In this document: piece after piece, positions 27,491 to 32,168 of the stretch
Position numbering within the stretch: position 1 is the stretch's first letter
Layout of the letters: the number at the start of each line of letters is the position of its first letter
Source: an uncultured Clostridia bacterium
GTDB taxonomy: Bacteria > Bacillota > Clostridia > Oscillospirales > Acutalibacteraceae
DNA: 32,168 bases
Reading direction: 5' to 3'
Assembly: GCA_946539105.1 (NCBI GenBank)
Contig: CAMNHG010000004.1
Span: 1-32,168 of the forward strand
Made by a program: the position numbers and the translations under genes
Notes under the pieces: generated by a model
Databases searched by the model: none
Told to the model about the DNA's origin: nothing
The model's input: only the letters and a program-made list of their open reading frames with translations

Positions 27491-27844
27491 ATGACGGAAG
27501 TTTTAATGTATAATATAGAGGACGGCAAAAGACTAAAAATTAAGCTGCTCTGCAATAAACTAAATATCAGGGCGAGAGAGATAGAAAAATCCGAATTTGG
27601 GCTAAAAATTTCAACCTTGCTCGGAATTGATGACGACAAAACAGTAAAGCCTGATTCCGACTTTGACGGCGAGATGCTTTATTTGAGCGATTTTTACGGT
27701 TCAATGCTGAATATATTTTTGAATCAGCTCAAAAGGCAGAAAACGCCTGTCGCGCTTAAAGCAATCAAGACGGATTCAAACATAGGCTTTACCTCTTACG
27801 AGCTATATAATGAGCTGTGCGAGGAGCATAAAGCACTTAACTGA
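27491..27844 (+). CDS. DUF3783-like hypothetical protein
   Basis: C-terminal EMLYLSDFYGSMLNIFLNQLKRQKTPVALKAIKTDSNIGFTSYELYNELCEEH resembles DUF3783; AGGAGG SD. Confidence 0.6.
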   Translation: MTEVLMYNIEDGKRLKIKLLCNKLNIRAREIEKSEFGLKISTLLGIDDDKTVKPDSDFDGEMLYLSDFYGSMLNIFLNQLKRQKTPVALKAIKTDSNIGFTSYELYNELCEEHKALN

Positions 27845-27852
27845 GACAGATA

Positions 27853-28527
27853 ATGGGGCAAATGGAAATGGGTAAATCAAAAACTATAGTTTCGCTGATA
27901 ATGAACGCGCTGATAGTGGTTTTCACAACGGCAATCGTTGTGTCGTACTTCACGGGCAAGCCGGGGGTTCTGATAAAGACCGGCTATGAGTCATTCAAAT
28001 TCTTCACGACAGACTCAAATATATTGAGTGCGGTTGCGGCACTGATTGTGTTAATATTCGATATAAGAATTTTAACCGGCAAAAATAAAGAGATTCCGGG
28101 TTGGGCAGTGATGGCAAAGTACATCGGCACAACATCGGTATTGCTGACCTTTGCTACGGTAATGCTGTTTTTGGGACCGATGTTCGGCTATTACTTTGTG
28201 CTCAAGGATACAGCGTTTTATATGCACTTTGCAGGACCGTTGCTCGCTCTTATGTCGTTTTGGCTGTTCGAGACAAGCTATACCATTCCTAAACGGTTTA
28301 TTCACCTTGCGGTAATCCCGATGGCAATATACGGCGCGGTGTATGTTATAGAGGTTTTAATAATCGGAGAGTTCGACGGCTGGGATGATTTTTACGGCTT
28401 CAATACAGGCGGAAGATGGTATTTGTCCATAGCGGCGATTTTGCTCGGTACATACCTGATTGCGATTGGTATCAGGCTTTTACATAATTACGCGGTAAAA
28501 AAGCATATGGAAAAGTCGTCGGAATAA
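27853..28527 (+). CDS. Pr6Pr-like integral membrane protein
   Basis: Six predicted hydrophobic segments; YESFKFFTTDSNILSAVAALIVLIFDI and AFYMHFAGPLLALMSF pattern. Confidence 0.6.
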   Translation: MGQMEMGKSKTIVSLIMNALIVVFTTAIVVSYFTGKPGVLIKTGYESFKFFTTDSNILSAVAALIVLIFDIRILTGKNKEIPGWAVMAKYIGTTSVLLTFATVMLFLGPMFGYYFVLKDTAFYMHFAGPLLALMSFWLFETSYTIPKRFIHLAVIPMAIYGAVYVIEVLIIGEFDGWDDFYGFNTGGRWYLSIAAILLGTYLIAIGIRLLHNYAVKKHMEKSSE

Positions 28528-28572
28528 TTGTTTTTTTAAGACTATAAATTTTGAAAAAATTTCAAAAAAGTC

Positions 28573-28601
28573 TTGACATTTTCGCCGATAAGTGATATGA
28601 T
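28573..28601 (+). promoter_or_regulatory. Promoter of tRNA array
   Basis: TTGACA (28573-28578), 17-bp spacer, TATGAT (28596-28601). Confidence 0.75.
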
Positions 28602-28656
28602 AATAACCGTCGCTGAGAGATAAGGCGAAAAGCTGAAGCGACACAGGCATTAACGT

Positions 28657-28732
28657 GGGAGCATAGCTCAGCTGGGAGAGCATCTGCCTTACAAGCAGAG
28701 GGTCATAGGTTCGAGCCCTATTGTTCCCACCA
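28657..28732 (+). tRNA. tRNA-Val(UAC)
   Basis: GGGAGCA...TGTTCCC acceptor, anticodon loop CTTACAA, GGTTCGAGCCC T arm, encoded CCA. Confidence 0.96.
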
Positions 28733-28735
28733 AAT

Positions 28736-28812
28736 GGCCCGGTAGTTCAGTTGGTTAGAACGCTAGCCTGTCACGCTAGAGGTCGACGGTTCGAACCCGT
28801 TCCGGGTCGCCA
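28736..28812 (+). tRNA. tRNA-Asp(GUC)
   Basis: GGCCCGG...CCGGGTC acceptor, anticodon loop CTGTCAC, GGTTCGAACCC, encoded CCA. Confidence 0.96.
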
Positions 28813-28817
28813 TTTTT

Positions 28818-28893
28818 GCCTCTGTAGCTCAGTCGGTAGAGCAGGGGACTGAAAATCCCCGTGTCGATGGTTCGATTCCGTCCGGAGGCACCA
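28818..28893 (+). tRNA. tRNA-Phe(GAA)
   Basis: GCCTCTG...CGGAGGC acceptor, anticodon loop CTGAAAA, GGTTCGATTCC, encoded CCA. Confidence 0.96.
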
Positions 28894-28898
28894 AATAT

Positions 28899-28974
28899 GC
28901 GGATGTAGCTCATCTGGTAGAGCGCCACCTTGCCAAGGTGGAGGTAGCGGGTTCGAGCCCCGTCATCCGCTCCA
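28899..28974 (+). tRNA. tRNA-Gly(GCC)
   Basis: GCGGATG...CATCCGC acceptor, anticodon loop TTGCCAA, GGTTCGAGCCC, encoded CCA. Confidence 0.96.
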
Positions 28975-28979
28975 AAACG

Positions 28980-29010
28980 AAAAGACACCCATAGGGTGTC
29001 TTTTCTTTTT
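28980..29010 (+). terminator. Terminator of the tRNA array
   Basis: AAAAGACACCC-ATA-GGGTGTCTTTT then CTTTTT. Confidence 0.88.
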
Positions 29011-29149
29011 GGTTTGCGGATAAGGGGCTCGAAGGCGAGCGATAAGAAAATGTGCCGGTGGCACATTTTCCGCGAGAGAGATACGCGAACATTACCAATT
29101 AAACACGCCGCATAAAACGAGCAGGAAGATTACACATTATACGAATAAA

Positions 29150-29199
29150 CGTCATCCGCTCCACAGGGTGTCTTTTCTTTTTTGTTTACGGATAGGGGT
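29150..29199 (+). repeat. Partial duplication of tRNA-Gly 3' end plus terminator half
   Basis: CGTCATCCGCTCCA (29150-29163) equals 28961-28974; then GGGTGTCTTTTCTTTTTtGTTTaCGGATAGGGG matches 28994 onward, missing the terminator's left arm. Confidence 0.85.
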
Positions 29200-30375
29200 G
29201 TGACGACGAAGGTTAACGAGCTCAGCAAGCTGAGCAAGTACAAGAACCTCGGCACAGAGGAGCTTTACCGCATAAACAATAAAGAAACCACTAAATTGTT
29301 TCAAGGAGCACAGGTCCCAATGCCTGTGGTGCTAAAAACAAATAACGGTTTCATACATAGTATAACTGGAGCTAATTCTCCTGTCAAGCCTAAATTTAGT
29401 TCTGTAACAGAAACTCAGCAGTTTATCCGTTGGTTTGGCGATTGGCAAAATAAACCAAAATCCGCAAGCAAAGTCGTAGATAAAGACGGCAAGCCGCTTG
29501 TGGTTTATCATCAAACAAATGCAGATTTTACAGTGTTTGATACCGAAATAAAAGGCGCAGAATATTATGATGATGAAACACCTATCGGAATATTCCTAAA
29601 GCCAAGCGATAGTGACATCGGAATAAATGGAAAAAAGCACAGTGTCGCAAGTGCAAAAATAAATGAAAAATCCTACTGGGATAGTTTCTTATCTGTAGCT
29701 TGTTTTGAGGATGTATATTATAATGTTATTTTCTCAGTCCGTTCTATTGATTCTGATGTTAGAGGTCAGATATATGACTCTTGGATAAAAAAAGAGGCTA
29801 ATGCTTCCCACGGCGTCGGTACGCAGAATGAATCTGCCAACGAACTGCCGAATTACGGTAGCCAAATAGCCTCTACTAATATTATATCCGATTCCTCCTC
29901 AAAAATCAATACTCCTGACAAAAAATCTACCGACCGTTTCAACGACACCGACTATTTCGACGAGCTTTTCGATATGGGCGATGATTTATTCGAGGACGAG
30001 AGCAAACGCCAAACGCTTAACGAGCTTATCGACAAATATCCTGACGACGCGCTTATGCTCGGCGGTACGCTCGACGACTCAGTGAAGGAAGAACGCGATT
30101 TTGTCCTCGGTCTGCTCAAAGGCAAAACACTGATTGTCACCGATTACAGCGAGCCGGACATCCGCGAAAATTACGGAGACCTCAACCGCTACCGCTCAAA
30201 ACTCGGTCACGGTTATATTGCCCTCGAACGGAACGCAAAGAAGAAGTTAGACGGAGTCCGCGGCGTATATATCAAAGATATTATTGCCGAGGTTCAGCAG
30301 GCTTACCCGGCACTTGTTGATAATTATGCCTTCTTTTGTTTTAATCAATTCCTTGTTTTAAAATCAAAACCATAG
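29200..30375 (+). pseudogene. Probable truncated remnant of a phage/ICE polyvalent (ART/MuF-toxin-type) protein
   Basis: FIRWFGDWQNKPKSASKVVDKDGKPLVVYHQTNADFTVFD is typical of phage/ICE polyvalent proteins; ORF begins inside the duplicated terminator, has no clear SD and ends in a non-homologous-looking tail. Confidence 0.55.
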
Positions 30376-30438
30376 ACTAAACTCCTTTTTTCTGCTATTA
30401 TTAATTTATAAGAGCGTGATTTTATTTCAGAACGTGGA

Positions 30439-30534
30439 ATGGGTTATGGAAAATTTCATAGTAATCCGCGCACAGGAAGAATATCAGCGCGCAGCATAGT
30501 CCTGCTCTACGATGAATATTTTGAGGCAGTATAA
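30439..30534 (+). other. Short ORF (MGYGKFHSNPRTGRISARSIVLLYDEYFEAV), possible gene fragment
   Basis: Open frame only; no SD; just before another short hydrophobic frame (GSIIAAIAVGLIIKLYGMIYNRLKRKIKRP). Confidence 0.25.
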
Positions 30535-30637
30535 TCGCCGCGATTGCCGTAGGTTTGATAATCAAACTGTACGGAATGATTTATAACAGGCTCAAGAGAA
30601 AAATAAAACGACCGTAAATATATAAAGAAGGTGCGCA

Positions 30638-31324
30638 ATGCGGTTTGGAGATTTTATAATCAAAAGCAAGTCGGACTTGATTGACGCGGTTAATAAATTC
30701 GGATTTTTGCCGTTTTTTGAAAATTCAATAGAGGGCTTTTCGATTGAGGAGCATATCGCCCCCGAGTGTTGGTGGAATCCCGACGGCGGATTGTGGAGCG
30801 CGTGGAAGTGGAAGGGCCCTGTTATAAAAGAAACCGGCTGCGCGTACGGCAAGTTTTTTGAGAAAAAAGCGTGCTATATCAGCACCGAGTGGTTTCCGGA
30901 TTTCGCGAATTACCGCCGTGACGGCTACGACTTTGACGCACGCTATGACGACGGTTTGGCACCTTATAAAGATAAATTGCTTTATGATTTAGTAGAGGGC
31001 AATTCTCCTGTAATCTCAAAACAGCTTAAACAGCTCGGCAATTACAAAAAGGGCGGCAACAAGGGCTTTGATACCATCATCACTCGCCTGCAGGCGCAGT
31101 GTTATGTCACCATAAGCGATTTTGTGTATATGAAGGATAAGTTCGGCAACCCGTACGGCTGGGGAGTGGCAGAATATTCTACTCCCGAGTGCTTTATGGG
31201 GGACAGCTTTACCGAAAAGGTCTACAGCTGCTCGCCCGGGGAATCATACGAAAAAATATTAAGTCACTTTTGTTCGCTGTTCCCGAATGCGGACATCAAA
31301 GAATTAAAAAAATTCATCAAATAA
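30638..31324 (+). CDS. AlkZ-related / DNA glycosylase-like protein
   Basis: MRFGDFIIKSKSDLIDAVNKFGFLPFFENSIEGFSIEEHI...WKWKGPVI...YGKFFEKKACYISTEWFPDFANYRRDGYDFDARYDDGLA resembles proteins annotated AlkZ-related; AGAAGG SD. Confidence 0.5.
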   Translation: MRFGDFIIKSKSDLIDAVNKFGFLPFFENSIEGFSIEEHIAPECWWNPDGGLWSAWKWKGPVIKETGCAYGKFFEKKACYISTEWFPDFANYRRDGYDFDARYDDGLAPYKDKLLYDLVEGNSPVISKQLKQLGNYKKGGNKGFDTIITRLQAQCYVTISDFVYMKDKFGNPYGWGVAEYSTPECFMGDSFTEKVYSCSPGESYEKILSHFCSLFPNADIKELKKFIK

Positions 31325-31337
31325 AAAGGAGAGGAAA

Positions 31338-32093
31338 ATGAAAAAGACATTTACAATAAACGAAAACGGTAACAGTATTAAATGCCTGATGTATTACGCC
31401 GATATAAAGGCGGTGAGCAAAGCGGTGATTTGCGCTCACGGCTTCGGCGGAAGTAAAGGCAGCAAAGCAATAGAGAGGTTTTCCGACTACGTGCTGAAAA
31501 AGCACAAGGATGTTGTGATGATAACCTATGACGCTCCTGCTCACGGCGAGGACGTAAAAAGAAAACTTTTGCTCGGGGATTGCTTTGAGTATATCGAAAT
31601 CGTGACCGCTTACGCAAAATTGCGGTTCAAGACGGACGAAGTATATGTTTACGCCACCAGCTTCGGCGGTTACCAGTACCTGAATTATATTTACGAAAAC
31701 GGAAATCCATTCCGCAAGCTGGCACTGAGGTGTCCGGCGGTTAATATGTACGATATAATCAGTAGGCGGATTACCGATCCCGACGACATTAAGGCACTGT
31801 CAAGAAACAAGCCGGTACTGGTCGGCTTTGAACATAATGTAAGAGTTGACAATGAGTTTTTGGAAAAACTAAAAGCAACGGATGTTTTTGACCGTGATTT
31901 TAAAAAGTTTTCGGATAATATAATTATTATTCACGGCACAAAAGACGATGTAGTTAACTTTGATTTATCCAAGAAATTTGCGGATGAAAATAATATTAAG
32001 TTTGTCGAGGTAGAAGAAGCGGATCACACCTTTAGGAATCCCAAAAAGATGGATGTTGCGATAAAAGAGATAGTGGAATTTTTTGGCTTTTAA
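31338..32093 (+). CDS. Alpha/beta hydrolase
   Basis: AVICAHGFGGSKGS oxyanion loop, YVYATSFGGYQYL nucleophile elbow, IIIHGTKDDVVNFD, EEADHTF catalytic Asp/His. Confidence 0.9.
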   Translation: MKKTFTINENGNSIKCLMYYADIKAVSKAVICAHGFGGSKGSKAIERFSDYVLKKHKDVVMITYDAPAHGEDVKRKLLLGDCFEYIEIVTAYAKLRFKTDEVYVYATSFGGYQYLNYIYENGNPFRKLALRCPAVNMYDIISRRITDPDDIKALSRNKPVLVGFEHNVRVDNEFLEKLKATDVFDRDFKKFSDNIIIIHGTKDDVVNFDLSKKFADENNIKFVEVEEADHTFRNPKKMDVAIKEIVEFFGF

Positions 32094-32168
32094 AATTTTT
32101 TCAAAAAAATTTTAAAAAATTTAAAAATCTCCTTAAATTTGTCAGGGTTTTGTCATAGTCTGTATGTT

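Noticed and set aside
28776-29098. Minus-strand ORFs (28776..29066, 28910..29098) across the tRNA array
   Set aside because: Peptides such as [25 protein letters not shown] and [18 protein letters not shown] are well-known spurious translations antisense to tRNA genes.
32093-32168. A/T-rich run after the alpha/beta hydrolase as a terminator
   Set aside because: AAAATTTTTT-type repeats can fold but there is no GC stem; too weak to call.
1-32168. CRISPR arrays, rRNA, insertion-sequence transposases, or a complete defence/toxin-antitoxin system
   Set aside because: No regularly spaced repeats, rRNA sequence, transposase motifs or Cas/RM/TA gene pairs were seen in either strand.

Overview
This 32 kb window comes from a low-to-mid-GC Firmicute, most likely a clostridium related to Ruminococcaceae/Oscillospirales. 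It contains, left to right: (i) the divergent ffh/ylxM end; (ii) a housekeeping run phoH-ybeY-dgkA-era-(yqzL-like)-recO-mutS2-rimM-trmD, then HPr, uvrC, rsmD, coaD and a coiled-coil gene; (iii) a reduced dcw cell-wall/division cluster mraZ-rsmH-ftsL-like-PBP(PASTA)-mraY-ftsW-murG-murA-divIB/ftsQ-ftsZ that lacks the Mur ligases and ftsA; (iv) an accessory stretch with an XRE regulator, lipoprotein, SpoVT, flavodoxin, DUF3783-like and Pr6Pr-like membrane protein; (v) a four-gene tRNA array (Val-Asp-Phe-Gly); and (vi) a scar-like region where the tRNA-Gly 3' end and its terminator are partly duplicated, followed by what looks like a truncated phage/ICE polyvalent-protein remnant, an AlkZ-related protein and an alpha/beta hydrolase. 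The coding content is mostly ordinary. The best leads are regulatory: 10-bp-period repeats over the mraZ start site, two adjacent dyads downstream of a candidate promoter before ftsL, paired operators at the flavodoxin and XRE/lipoprotein promoters, and the tRNA-Gly/terminator duplication. I did not find convincing evidence for a wholly new multi-gene system. No database search was run, so family assignments rest on recognised motifs and gene order.
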